This document shows, in pieces, positions 1-10,399 of a stretch of DNA of 64,000 nucleotides. Source of the DNA: Dolomedes plantarius (taxonomy: Eukaryota > Arthropoda > Arachnida > Araneae > Dolomedidae); assembly GCA_907164885.2 (NCBI GenBank), contig OU015491.1, forward strand, positions 111,751,968 to 111,815,967, in the 5' to 3' direction. The translations under genes were made by a program, and so were the position numbers. Position 1 is the first letter of the stretch. Each line of letters opens with the position of its first letter. The notes under the pieces were generated by a model. It made no database searches. It worked only from the letters and a program-made list of their open reading frames with translations, and was not told the DNA's origin.

Positions 1-2788
1 CCCTACCGAAAGTATTAAGTTACAATAAAATAGCAATCATAAGTAAAATTATACAACTAAAATACCTGTATATATATAATCTAATAAACCGTTTATTTTT
101 TGTGATTGCGAAGATATATTGTAATTTATTCACTTATATAAACATCGTCTTAGAAATCTATTTAATATTAGTACATCGTGTATTGCATCTATTGTCCTGT
201 TATATCATGCATTTTATTTATTAAAACGTATTTAACTCAGACCCTCTTGGTTCAAAAAATCAAATAAAGTTTTAACTGCAGAAAGTTCAACAAGTTAACC
301 ATCTCAAGTGCGTAATATTGTAGAGTAACACACAAGGCCTTTGATATAAAATTAATTAAAGGGTATATTTTCAATTTTTATTTGAATAATTTTGCTAATC
401 GAATTATTACAGCTTTTTTTTAAAATTCATAATCGATACATACAGTTAATAACATAACTAAAAGTCTCTCTTAAAATATATACCAGCAAAAACTCTATAT
501 AGATGTTGAAAACGCCAGAATTTAAAAGGAAGAAAATACGCAGGATGCTCATTTTCTCATACCTGATACCGAACTATAATACAAGAAAGATGAATTTTAC
601 TGAAGCAAAACTTTTGAACAAATGGAGCAATATATAATTATAAAAACTATATGCAATACGATCTTCAAATTTGTATTTCGCTCATATAAACAATCATATC
701 TAATGCTCTGGATTGTGAATAAGAACTTCTGTTAGTCCGAGTATTATCTCTACTGGTAATTTAAATGGTCCTATTTTTAAAAAAATAAATAAAATAAAAA
801 ATTGCATTTTTGTCAATTGTAACTGTTCAGACTTTCTGTTTCATTGAAAACTACAATCAGTTCATTTGTCAAAAGTAAGTTTCTACAAAATGCTGTAAAT
901 TACTTAAAATTTTCCCGTTACCACTTGCATTTAAATGACTCTAGTATAACAGGATGAGTAACCCTTACCCGTAATGCCTCCAACCAGAGGTATTTCGAAT
1001 CTTTGATTTCTTTTGAATGGAGATCATTTGCGCAATTGTTATTAGATCGCTTGGAAATGGGGCTTATGCTATAATATAAAATTTATTTGTTTAATCTGCA
1101 CCTTCAGCACATGCCTAGAGAGAAATTTAATCACTCTTTTTAAAAATTTTGTGGAGGGAACAAAGTTTGCGTGTCTCGGACCATCAGGAAAGTAAAGTAA
1201 GACTTCGTAGAGAAAAAGTCAACAAGTGCATACTGTCTTTTGTGTTACTAAATTTGTTTGCTTCTAACCAATCATAACTCTTTACAAAGAGAACACTTCA
1301 ATTAAGACACTATTAATTAGGGAGATCAGGTGTGTAATTTTTCATTTCTGACGTCACAAAAAAATTCGGATTTCGGAGCGTTTGAGATATTTGGGTTAAG
1401 AGATGCTCGTATCAATGTAATTACTAACTTTAAAGTTATACACTATACAACTTAACTTAACTTAAATATTTTACATTAATGTAAGATTTTAACTGTTGCG
1501 ACAAGTTGATTAGTTGAGGAATAGTGATGCAATTGATGTGTTAGCGATATGACTCTCTTTAATACATATAATTTACTGACAGACTTTACTGACAAAACTA
1601 AAAATAATAAAATTAGCTTAACTGATATAACTGCTCTAAAACCGGAAAATATTTTTCACTTCACTCAGTGTTGTGTGAATTGAACTACTGAGCATATATA
1701 AATTTATATGCATGCAATGTTTATACACACACAGTTTGTTATTGAACATGTTTCACAATGGTAAAACAAATTATTAAACAATTACACATCTAAAACTTAC
1801 CTTTGCTATCATCTAAATCCACTTTGTTGATATCCCTACGACTTAACTCATGCTAAAACTTCGTAACACTTGTCCGAGCCAGTCAACAACTGTTTCACAC
1901 TGTTTAGTCAGGAATGGGGAAAAAGAAAAAAAAAAACGATACCCGGATCACCTTCAGAAACGGGAAATAGGATTTCACTGAATTCTTAATCCACGAGTTT
2001 TTGTGGATTTTTTCTCCAACCTACTCAGAAAAACGGGAAAAAACTCTCATCTCCGAGTTAGCAGTTGCTGAAGTGATTCCGACTAGTTTCCGAAGGTCAT
2101 TTTTACGCGCTGCGAGAAGGTGTAACTGTGACGTCATAAGTCATGGTCCGAGACTCTGTATAACTGTTCTGGATAATGACCTTGTGTCAAGCTTTCCGTA
2201 ACCTACTTATGAGATACGTATAATTGATTGCAAGAGGTTTGCTAGGAAGCGCGCGCGGATACGTCTGTTCTTTCCTCATTTCGAACCTTTCAGTATCCTG
2301 ATATTGTAGCAGTTATTATCATTTCTTACCTGCGCTTACTTTCATCTATTTATATCTTTCAGATATAGAGAGGTTGAAAAAAAAATTTTTTTTTATTGCT
2401 AACAGTTTGCTTGCTGTTTTTTTAAAGCTCTATTTATAGAAGAAGCGGACATAATAAAATATGATGTTGGGATAGGAAAAAAGCACTTTCACGCGGCCTC
2501 GTTTTAAGAGTCGTGGAGCCCTTGTCTCACAATCCCTAATTTTAAACAATTTTTTTTCGGTGAGATGAGGTAAAATTCCGACCTTATCATCTTTATCTCA
2601 TAAGGTCTGGTTTATGCGAATCTCGTTCCAGGCCGTATATAGTTTGGTGTGATAGCAGAGGGAGTAATAACTGTAATATTAAATAGCAAAATTTATCGAC
2701 TCCTTACAACATACTATTAGTTAAATTTAACCTAAAATACGGCACTAATACCTTTCAGAGCACTAAGGAGTCAAATTCAATTTGTACT
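1..2788. other. No gene recognised (AT-rich flank)
   Basis: No ORF of recognisable family, no tRNA-like boxes and no convincing terminal inverted repeats were seen. The short open frame around 2001-2201 has no recognisable domain. The stretch could hold promoter or intron sequence of the plus-strand gene whose last exons lie at 10255 and 19999, but nothing in it shows this. Confidence 0.5.
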
Positions 2789-2792
2789 TTAA

Positions 2793-3216
2793 GGCTGCTA
2801 TGTACTAACCCCTATTGGATTCTCTCACTCAATGTTAACCTAGGGAGAAAATTTGTCTACTATTTACATCTATATAAATGATGATAATCGAATAAAAAGG
2901 GTATTTTCAGCTAGCCTGAACTTTTCTGCACTTTGCAACAGGATTAATTTTATGAATTTTGTCCCACAAAGGAATTTATGGGTGTTTAAAACGCATTACA
3001 TCAGATTTTTTCCCAAGAATAATTTAAATTTTAAAATATTATTTGCATTTTTTCTTAAAAAAGGAAAATTCCCCGAGGTGTAAAATTTCTTTCTCTATTA
3101 CAGAGTACAATTTGAAAAAAAAATCTTTAAATCTAAGTCGCCAATATTTGGATTACATTTTCTACATAGGTTAACATAGAAGCGAGTGAATCCAAAAGGG
3201 TAAGTATACAGCAGCC
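2793..3216 (+). mobile_element. TTAA-flanked MITE, family 1, copy a
   Basis: The element starts GGCTGCTATGTACTAACC and ends with the inverted counterpart (AGTATACAGCAGCC). TTAA stands directly outside each end, at 2789-2792 and 3217-3220. The inverted ends extend about 50 bp. No transposase is encoded and the interior is AT-rich. Four more copies occur in this window (25263, 29537, 55660, 60652). TTAA target duplication is the hallmark of piggyBac-type cut-and-paste transposition, although the ends do not begin with the usual CCC. Confidence 0.85.
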
Positions 3217-3456
3217 TTAAGTAGCAAAAGTTATGGGCTCATTACATACTATTAGTTAAATTAACCCAAAATACGGAACCAACACCTTTCAGAGCACTAA
3301 TGAGATAAACATTAATTTGCACGTTAAATCTCCACTTGAATAAAATTTGTAACAATTAATGAAACATTTTGTTACCGTTAAATTTTGGATCCAAAAATTT
3401 ACGGTACTTCTGCAGGAAGAAATTTGCAGGTTGGGAGATGTATTTGGAAAATCAAT

Positions 3457-3482
3457 AAATAAATAAATAAATAAATGAATAA

Positions 3483-3536
<54 letters not shown>

Positions 3537-3537
3537 A
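3457..3537. repeat. Compound microsatellite (AAAT)n-(TA)n-(TG)n
   Basis: An AAAT tetranucleotide run passes into a TA run and then a TG run. It is a simple repeat with no coding content. Confidence 0.9.
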
Positions 3538-3949
3538 TTATAAATCAGGTCACCCACGATCATACTATATTACTATATTTATACGCATACAGAATGTGAT
3601 TTCACATTTAGTCAGAATGTTGTAACTGTTCAATGTAATGAACTTTTATGTATTATAATGAATTTTTATGTTATGAGCAGGTATAATTTTTTTGCCCATT
3701 AGCTCGAGATATTACCTATGACCCACTATTCATCGGCTGACTTCAAATTAATTTTAATATTTCGAGAATATGATAAAAATAACTATAACCTATTTCGAAA
3801 TATGACAAAAATAGCTATAACCTATTAACTTCGTGTTCGGGGAAGATAATCCCCACCCTCGACGAACGAACGAACACACACACACACACACACATTTGGA
3901 CTGCGGGCGTCGCTGAGTTATTGGAAAGCAAGGATACCAACGTCATGTT

Positions 3950-4436
3950 CAGGGGCGTGCTTAGGGTTTTAGCGGCCCAGGGCGAAACACATTTACTGGC
4001 AATAAAGTTTCTCAACTATTCGGTATTTTGCAACTATTTCGTGAAAACGGACAGATTCCAACAAAACAGTTTATAATTCTTCAACGGACTGTATGTAGTG
4101 ACTGACAGATAGTAGAAACTGATATTGAAAAAAGGGATTGATCAATCAAGGTTTTACTATAACTGAATTGAAGATAAATGATGTTTTTCTGATAGAGAAT
4201 TTTTTCGAACCAAAAGGGTAATTTGTCAATTAAGATTCTTTCTACGATTCTTTTAAAAAATCGAAACATATTCTTTTTTATAATTTGAATTATAGAAACC
4301 GCGACAAATGAGGGATTTCTTAAAAAAAACCCGTAACATTTAGAAAAGTGTTGCGATGAGGAATAAAAATGGCGGCCCTAAAATTTTAGCGGCCCTGGGC
4401 GGTTGCCCAGTTTGCCACCCCCTAAGCACGGCCCTG
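3950..4436. mobile_element. hAT-type MITE with perfect 8-bp target duplication
   Basis: The left end is CAGGGGCGTGCTTAGGG and the right end, read inward, is CAGGGCCGTGCTTAGGGG. The 8-mer GTCATGTT is present on both sides (3942-3949 and 4437-4444). An 8-bp duplication with CAG-starting ends identifies the hAT superfamily. The interior repeats 'GCGGCCC' motifs near both ends and has no transposase. The flanks on the two sides may belong to one older coding relic (see 4440-4750). Confidence 0.9.
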
Positions 4437-4439
4437 GTC

Positions 4440-4750
4440 ATGTTAAGACATCTTCTTACCTTGAACATGAACTCGTTGAGCACATCACTTTAACCCTCTT
4501 TGGAGATATACCGCACTGAGGAAATCTTCAACAAATCGGAATCAAAGCTGCTGTAAAGCAATACAATAAAGTCACAGTTACTCCTGAACAGTTTCTTGAA
4601 GGAAACACGTAAAATGTGTCCCTGATTTACTACTTAAGGTGGTCATTCTGCCTGTTAATTCCGACATCAGATCTGTTCAAATTCAGGATGGAGGAAGTAG
4701 TTTTTGTTTATGTCATTCTGTTCGTGACCATGACCAGGCGTTCACCCATA
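4440..4750 (+). other. Possible old coding relic
   Basis: One plus-strand frame reads open for stretches separated by single stops, with runs such as TPEQFLEGNT and SLIYYLRWSF that look protein-like rather than random. The hAT MITE at 3950 is inserted next to it. I do not recognise the family; a decayed transposase or gene relic is only a guess. Confidence 0.25.
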
Positions 4751-5940
4751 TCGTGTAAATAAAGATGTAATAGATTCTTTTGTTGTGATTATAATGCAAA
4801 GACTTGGGACAGTGACCAGCAGAGGTTATACCAACAAATATCCATTTACAGTATAAATTATCTGTCACTGTAAAACGTATTCATTTCATCAAGAGGCGCA
4901 ATGTGTTGCACTTTCTAAATAAACCTTGCCTCATTCAATTACCCTGACTGAATTCTGAAAAAAAGACATGTTAATTTCATCGTGATTTTCTTATGTAATC
5001 AGTGCTTAATGTACCTTGAAATTCCGTTAAAGTCAAAGAACTTATTGACAACTTTGATGTAGATTTGGAAAAGTGATTATTACACGTTGTTCATATGCCG
5101 AGAAGTTAAAAAAATAGTTTTAGATGATTGTACAGAACGGAGATGATTGTACGGATGAACGGGCACTTGTGTTTAGGTTTTTGTAATACATCTCTTAAAT
5201 CCATTGCTGTGTACGGTTGTTTCGTTAGTCGTTGATTTGAAACATTGTTCGATGAAACTTTTAGCTTTAATTTATAGTCACTGAAAAACTCAATTATCCA
5301 ATGGAGATCGACAAATTTTAGGGATTACTCATACTTTCTATCAATTCAGTGGAATGAAATTAAATCACGACTTCCATTAGTAGGAACAATAAATCTTCTT
5401 AAACGTAAATAGTGGCTTTAGTATTTAAAGTACCATCCAAGGGCACAATCGAAACTGAGGGCTGGTTTACGAGCGTTTCACTTTCGATACCGAGATATAG
5501 AAATGCATAGTCAATTCAACAGTTTCAAGTTCAAAATTTGTTGAAATAACAGAAGTCACACTCCAAAACTTTGAATGTTTTAAAGCATATGATTTCACAT
5601 TTAATCATAAGCGCCAAAGCTCAATATTTCGGATTTTCATGTATCAGAGGATTTCTTTGCCCTTTAGCAGGAGATATTAAGAAATATTTTAATATCGAAG
5701 CCCCTTATATATTTTGCCTCACATATTTTTAAAAAATCGACGTGAAGAAATATTTCGTTAATCCACTAATTTCAAGTTAAAAATTGCGGGAAACACACAT
5801 CAAAACACTGAACATATGAATGTAAAACACAAGAATGTGATTTTACATTCAGTTATTTGTTTCTAGCTCTTCAATATAGGATGGTATGTGTTGATAGGTC
5901 TGTTTTTTTTTCTCCATCCCTAGATATCAAATGGTCGGAT

Positions 5941-6088
5941 GATTGCCGAATGACTACGGCGGTAGCTGAGGATTCGAATCTTGTTGTAGACGTGGGTGTT
6001 TGTGGCAGTTCAGAATCAGCTTTTAAGCTGTAGGGCCCTTTCACTTAAAGCATCTGTGCTGCAAAAGGTGACCGTAGCATCCCAACTA
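5941..6088 (+). mobile_element. tRNA-derived SINE, family A (degraded copy)
   Basis: It contains a box-B-like GATTCGAATC, then the family's body (GGACGT..GTAGCC-like and AATCRGCTTTAAGC-like segments), and ends near GACCGTAGCATCCCAAC. The same order of blocks is seen at 39278 and 53642 (plus) and 47014 (minus). It is a SINE relic, not a functional tRNA. Confidence 0.7.
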
Positions 6089-6230
6089 TATATAAATATA
6101 CCCGTATAATCCCAACGATATACCAATCGAGATCTTCTATATAAATAAAAGAAAAACTTTGTCGGCCAGCAACTGGGAACAATTCCGGGTAGACCGTTTC
6201 CGGTATGGCATTCGTTAAAATATTCGGCCA

Positions 6231-7112
6231 TGTTTGAAAATTTCGAAATGGATGTATTTTTTTTCATGAAAGTACATAAAAGTTACATATTTGGAAAGAG
6301 CTTTAAAAACTGATTATTTTTTTCTGCGTACACTTATTTTGTTACTTTAATAGTTTTAGAGATATTTCAATTCTAAATGCATACACCACCGATACAAAAC
6401 GCAACCGCCATGTTTTAAAAGTTAAAATCGAGATATTCTTTTTAAAGAAAATACATAAATTTTACATATTTAGATAGAGATTTAAAAGCTGATAATTTTT
6501 TCTCAGTACACTTATTCTGTTACTTTAATAGTTTTAGAGATACACCCAAACCCCGCTTTACGGCCTAGATACGTTCCGGAAAAGTTAGCCGTAAAGCGAA
6601 AAGCCGTATAACGAATCAATTTATTTATACAAACCCATACAAATTTCATTGGATCTGTTCCAATTTTTTATAAATAATGTAGTTTTTAGTTCATAAAGCA
6701 TTTTATTCTTTTTATTTCCTATAAAAATTCTTACATAAAAATAAAAGTACAAAACAATGCAATAATAAACAGAAATTCAAAAAATAAGCACATAAACAAG
6801 AAACAAAAGAAATCATATGCACATATGTATACATATATGTAAAAAACATAAAATTAAATGTTTAAAAACTGTTTTAATGTGATGATGAACATTAACATGG
6901 AGAATCACTGAGCTGTAATATGCCGCCATCATCACTTTCCGCTGTTGTGGCCGTATAACGAAACATTGTGGGCCATAAATCGAAAAAGGTGCCATAATTT
7001 AAAAAGGCCGTTATAGCGAAATGCCGTATAAAGAACGGCCGTATAGCGAGGTATAGGTGTATTTCAATTCTAAATGCATACTCCACCGAACAAAATGTAA
7101 CCGTCATGTTTT
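6231..7112. repeat. ~185-bp tandem duplication, second unit interrupted
   Basis: The unit near 6231-6413 (ending with TTTTAGAGATATTTCAATTC, a CATACACCACCG block and CCGCCATGTTTTA) is repeated from about 6414. In the second unit the TA inside GAGATATTTC is split by the MITE at 6543-7059 and the unit then resumes. The first unit therefore preserves the empty target site. Confidence 0.8.
6543..7059. mobile_element. TA-flanked MITE inserted in a tandem repeat
   Basis: The ends are CACCCAAACCCCGCTTTACGG and, inverted, CACCTATACCTCGCTATACGG, with TA on both sides (6541-6542, 7060-7061). The neighbouring repeat unit carries the uninterrupted site GAGATATTTCAATTC, so the insertion is demonstrated. 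Near-end motifs of the GCCGTATAACGAA type recur inside. TA duplication suggests the Tc1/mariner superfamily. No transposase is present. Confidence 0.9.
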
Positions 7113-7696
7113 ACGATGCAAACACATCGTGATTCTCACTAAAAAATGAATCACTTAAAATAAATGTTTCATTGTGCCTAATTTTTAATTATTTTTCTAT
7201 TTTTCATACTTTTAATTCAAACTTTTTAATTATAAATAGATCATTTGAAGATGTACTGAATCTTGGGGGGGGGGGGGGGTTGGCAATTAAAAGTGAAAAA
7301 AAATTAAATTCAAGTGAACTGTGATTCGAGTGTCAAGTGATTCGATAGCTAGGCAAAGCCCGAGCATAGCCGGGTGAAACCCGGCTAGTATTGAATAATT
7401 TTGGAAAATTTGTTGAAGCTTGAGTAAGTTATTAGAGAAGGGGATTGTAAGAACTTCGCTTAAAAACAAGACTGACAGCCTTTAATATTTACATAATGCT
7501 TTATTGGCATTCTAGAATAAATGTAGGCTAATTTACAAAGGATTAAAATTAAACATTATCTAACAAAATCATGGGTTCAGGATATCATTATGAGCCGGCT
7601 GATTCTCGTTCTCTGGCATGCGTCCGCTGCAGAGTCTCCTATTCAGCTTACCTATCTACTCTGAGAAATTACGGACAACTGATGATTACCGCTTGG

Positions 7697-7727
7697 GGTG
7701 ATATATAATAAAATTATATATCACCCT
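7697..7727. repeat. Perfect hairpin, 14-bp arms
   Basis: GGGTGATATATAAT and its exact reverse complement are separated by AAA. A second inverted repeat, starting TCCAGATATAAACATATA at 7791, follows about 60 bp later. No associated gene was seen. Confidence 0.8.
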
Positions 7728-8119
7728 TATAATAAAATTCATCTGTAAATCAAAGAAATGAAAAGCGTTGAATGTTCACATCAGATGTTATCCAGATATA
7801 AACATATAGATTTATATGTTTATATATCTGGATATTCCCTCTATAAATCTATAAATTATGTAAAAATATAGATGCATAGAAATTATGTAATTCGTATATT
7901 TCTTAACATATTAACTTTTCTGACATACAAAAATTGCCTAACATTTCTTAACATACAAAAATTGACTTTCAACAACAAAATAATAGAAACAATAGCAACA
8001 TAAATGAATTATAATAAATGGTTTACAATAATAAATTTAATCTGGGTTCCTGTAAAAATATTTATTCGGCTTTTGTAAAGAGATTTTCAAAATTATAAAT
8101 GCAAGTCACACCTAAAACA

Positions 8120-8283
8120 CAATGCCGTAACTAGGCAGGTGAAACAGGGACATCGCCTAGGGCCCACTTGGAAGGGGGGCCCAAAATGCTGTATTTGTTT
8201 TATTATTTTCCCAAACCAAATTAATTGATGGGCCCAAATGTAAATTCTTGCCCAGGGCACAGGAATGGCTATTTACGGCACAG
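8120..8283. mobile_element. Short hAT-like MITE
   Basis: The left end is CAATGCCGTAACTAGG and the inverted right end CTGTGCCGTAAATAGC. The flanking 8-mers CTAAAACA and TTAGAACA agree at six of eight bases, compatible with an old 8-bp duplication. Only 164 bp long, non-coding. Confidence 0.55.
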
Positions 8284-9098
8284 TTAGAACATATTAACAT
8301 CCATTTACAACAAAAATTAAACTTTACTGTGTTCGAGACCAGCTGTCAATGGAAACTCTCATGTGAAAGTACTTATATTTATTAACTTTGTATTATTTAC
8401 TTTTTTTAAAATCATGCTACAAATAAGAATGAAACTTTGTCCCAAATTCCTAACTTCCTGAAACATCTTAGGAACATCTTTTCAAAAACTTTTGTTTGCA
8501 GAAGCCAAAATGAGCGGAATCCCTAAAACGCAGTATTTTTATAAACATTTCTGAAAAAAATTCGATAGTTTAGAAAATTTGATGAATGTACTTAAACCAA
8601 TAAAATTGACTGTTGAAGCGTTAAGTAAAGCAGATGCCGCTATTAGGGTGAGTGTCCCAAATATCGCCCCTGTGCCTAATATCACCTACTCGTATGATTC
8701 GCCTACTCGTTTCTAAAGTATGATTCGCCTACTCGTTTCTAAAGTATGATTCTCGCTATGTATGAGAAAATGCAGTAACTTCTTAGTTCTTGGTTTGTAC
8801 TAACAGAGGCGATAGCGACAACGCTCTTATCACTGACAACAGAAACTATACAGCGTCTGAAGTTGTTTTGGCTGTTGTCTTTGTAAACTTTGGCTCCAAA
8901 GAATCAGAATCCATTGAATGACCAGGTAGATGCATCCAAATTCTAATTTTGCTTATACTATTTGAAAGTGCATTAAACTGAGACTTTGCTAGCAACGCCT
9001 TTTAACAGGTGCCCCTAATTTCGCCTGGTAGGCGGTAAGAGGAACAGAGGTAGGCGATATTAGGAGACGTTCTGGAGTTCAATGGAAATTTCAATTTT

Positions 9099-9132
9099 TC
9101 CAATTTAGCTACATATATGTAGCTAAATTGGA
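9099..9132. repeat. Perfect 34-bp palindrome inside the MITE
   Basis: The half-site TCCAATTTAGCTACATA is followed immediately by its exact reverse complement, with no spacer. Confidence 0.9.
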
Positions 9133-9139
9133 TTTAAAT

Positions 9140-9183
9140 AAACCAGTGCCAGTTTAAGCTATAGCTTAAACTGGCACTGGTTT
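9140..9183. repeat. Perfect 44-bp palindrome inside the MITE
   Basis: Each arm has 22 bases, beginning AAACCAGTGCCAGTTTAAGC, with no spacer. It lies only 7 bp from the 34-bp palindrome, so the stretch could form two adjacent cruciforms. Confidence 0.9.
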
Positions 9184-9540
9184 TGGAGCTAGTTGATCTC
9201 AGGATACCAAAGGAAATAGTTCTTAGGGATGTTCTTTGAGTTTCCAGCCTAATCAGAAACTAAAAAGTGGATGAAATGTCGAAAAAAAGTCAGAGTAGGC
9301 GATATTTGGGACACCTACCTTATAACCGCTGAAGGGGCAATTTCTTTTCTATTCAATAAATGGGAACAACTAAATAATGACATAAGTAAAAATTTCTGTC
9401 AATAATAAAACAAGAATAGAAATGCGAAAAAATACAAATCTAATAACTTTAGCAAAACATCTTCATACAATAAATCAACAGTCTTCAAAATCCGTTTTAA
9501 AGTATGCTACAGTTAAAAGATTGTATCCCGTCCAACCCGG

Positions 9541-9612
9541 AATAAAACGCGGTTTTTAGAAAATTAGAAACCAATAACCACGGGTTTAAAAAGTTCGGGT
9601 TTTCAGAAACCC
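9541..9612 (+). repeat. hAT end-like repeat, inverted copy at 12109-12190
   Basis: The segment with 'ACGCGGTTTTTAGAAAA' and 'AAAAAGTTCGGGTTTTCAGAAA' recurs in inverted orientation at 12109-12190. A further, more diverged block of the same kind (GGTTTTAACCGAAACCG) lies at about 13060-13145. They sit next to the two hAT transposase relics (8561-9523 plus, 12294-12677 minus), so they are probably element ends. Confidence 0.6.
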
Positions 9613-9775
9613 CAGTTCCATGCCTATTATCTTCATGCTTTCCAAATCTGGCATCACACCTTTCGGAAAACACTTGGTTATTTCCTATGTAAGCTGGCTT
9701 AGCTGTAATTTGTCATTTATATGTAAACATTTTGAAAAATTCCTGTCCTGGAATTTTTTTCCCCTCCGCGTGCAC

Positions 9776-10030
9776 ATCGCTCACTCCTTTCAACAACATC
9801 ATATCTCAAAAATTGGGGATTTTTAGTTGTGCCTGTTTTCAGAATGCCCTGAAAGAATAGTATATCCCTCCAAAATCGTCATATCTCACCGCTCAATATT
9901 TAGCAGCTAGAGAGCAAAATTAGTATTTATTTTTAATGCATTTTATTCTGCTTTTAAACATTAAAATCACTCTCCTAAAAAATCACGCTTTTTGAGATAT
10001 GACGTTGTTGAAAGAAGTGAACGAATCTGC
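9776..10030. mobile_element. MITE with ~35-bp terminal inverted repeats
   Basis: The left arm CACTCCTTTCAACAACATCA continues as TATCTCAAAAA. It is matched by the inverted right arm CACTTCTTTCAACAACGTCA continuing TATCTCAAAAA. No clear target duplication was seen, so the outer limits are approximate. Non-coding. Confidence 0.7.
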
Positions 10031-10254
10031 AAAGCCTTTTGGAGGTGTCTAGAATAAATGCGAAATCTAATTCAAAGGCTTCAAGGTATTTAGTGTTGCT
10101 TGACTTTGCATAAATGATCTATCTCGTCAGAATGCGTTCCACGTAGTTTCTTATATCAATTTTTTTTTCCAGCTAGCAGAACTAAAAGCATTCAAAGCAT
10201 AAAATTTTTTAATGAGAAAATATAAAATTTTAATACTTTTTTTATATATTTCAG

Positions 10255-10399
10255 GAGACTGAGGGAGAAAAACCAGAACAACACGAAGAAATTCATAGAA
10301 GAAAGGAAAGCAGCAGCCATGAAACAAAATAAGGAGCGGAATAAGATTTCAAAAAATCATGATAAACAGCACACCGATCTCACGAAAAATACCAAGATT
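10255..10399 (+). CDS. Penultimate exon of the unrecognised gene
   Basis: It is preceded by a T-rich tract ending TTTCAG and followed by GTAAGTAAAT, a near-consensus donor. The 145 bases give one base completing a split codon plus 48 codons with no stop. The other two frames are closed or unlike protein. Confidence 0.65.

Larger units (their letters stand above)
8646..9319. mobile_element. Harbinger-like MITE with TTA duplication
   Basis: The left end is GGGTGAGTGTCCCAAATATC and the inverted right end GGTAGGTGTCCCAAATATC. TTA lies outside both ends (8643-8645, 9320-9322). TTA/TWA duplications with G-rich ends are the mark of PIF/Harbinger elements. Excision restores the hAT reading frame around it. 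Inside are short direct repeats (TACTCGTTTCTAAAGTATGATT-like, near 8690-8750) and two perfect palindromes (9099-9132 and 9140-9183). Confidence 0.9.
8561..9523 (+). pseudogene. hAT transposase remnant, split by a MITE
   Basis: The frame from 8561 reads a stretch including NVLKPIKLTVEALSKADAAI. It is interrupted at 8646-9319 by a MITE and resumes with TAEGAISFLFNKWEQLNND. If the insert and one TTA are removed, the two parts join in frame (..ADAAI-ITAEGA..). After a further frameshift near 9395 the relic continues with HLHTINQQSSKSVLKYATVK. The 'LKP-K-TVEAL' then 'A..FLF.K' order is typical of the region before the C-terminal dimerisation domain of hAT transposases. That dimerisation domain is missing here. 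Dead copy; the superfamily call rests on motif recall. Confidence 0.75.

Noticed and set aside
3877..3893. CA-repeat encoding a VCVCVCVF peptide on the minus strand
   Set aside because: It is a CA microsatellite translated by chance.
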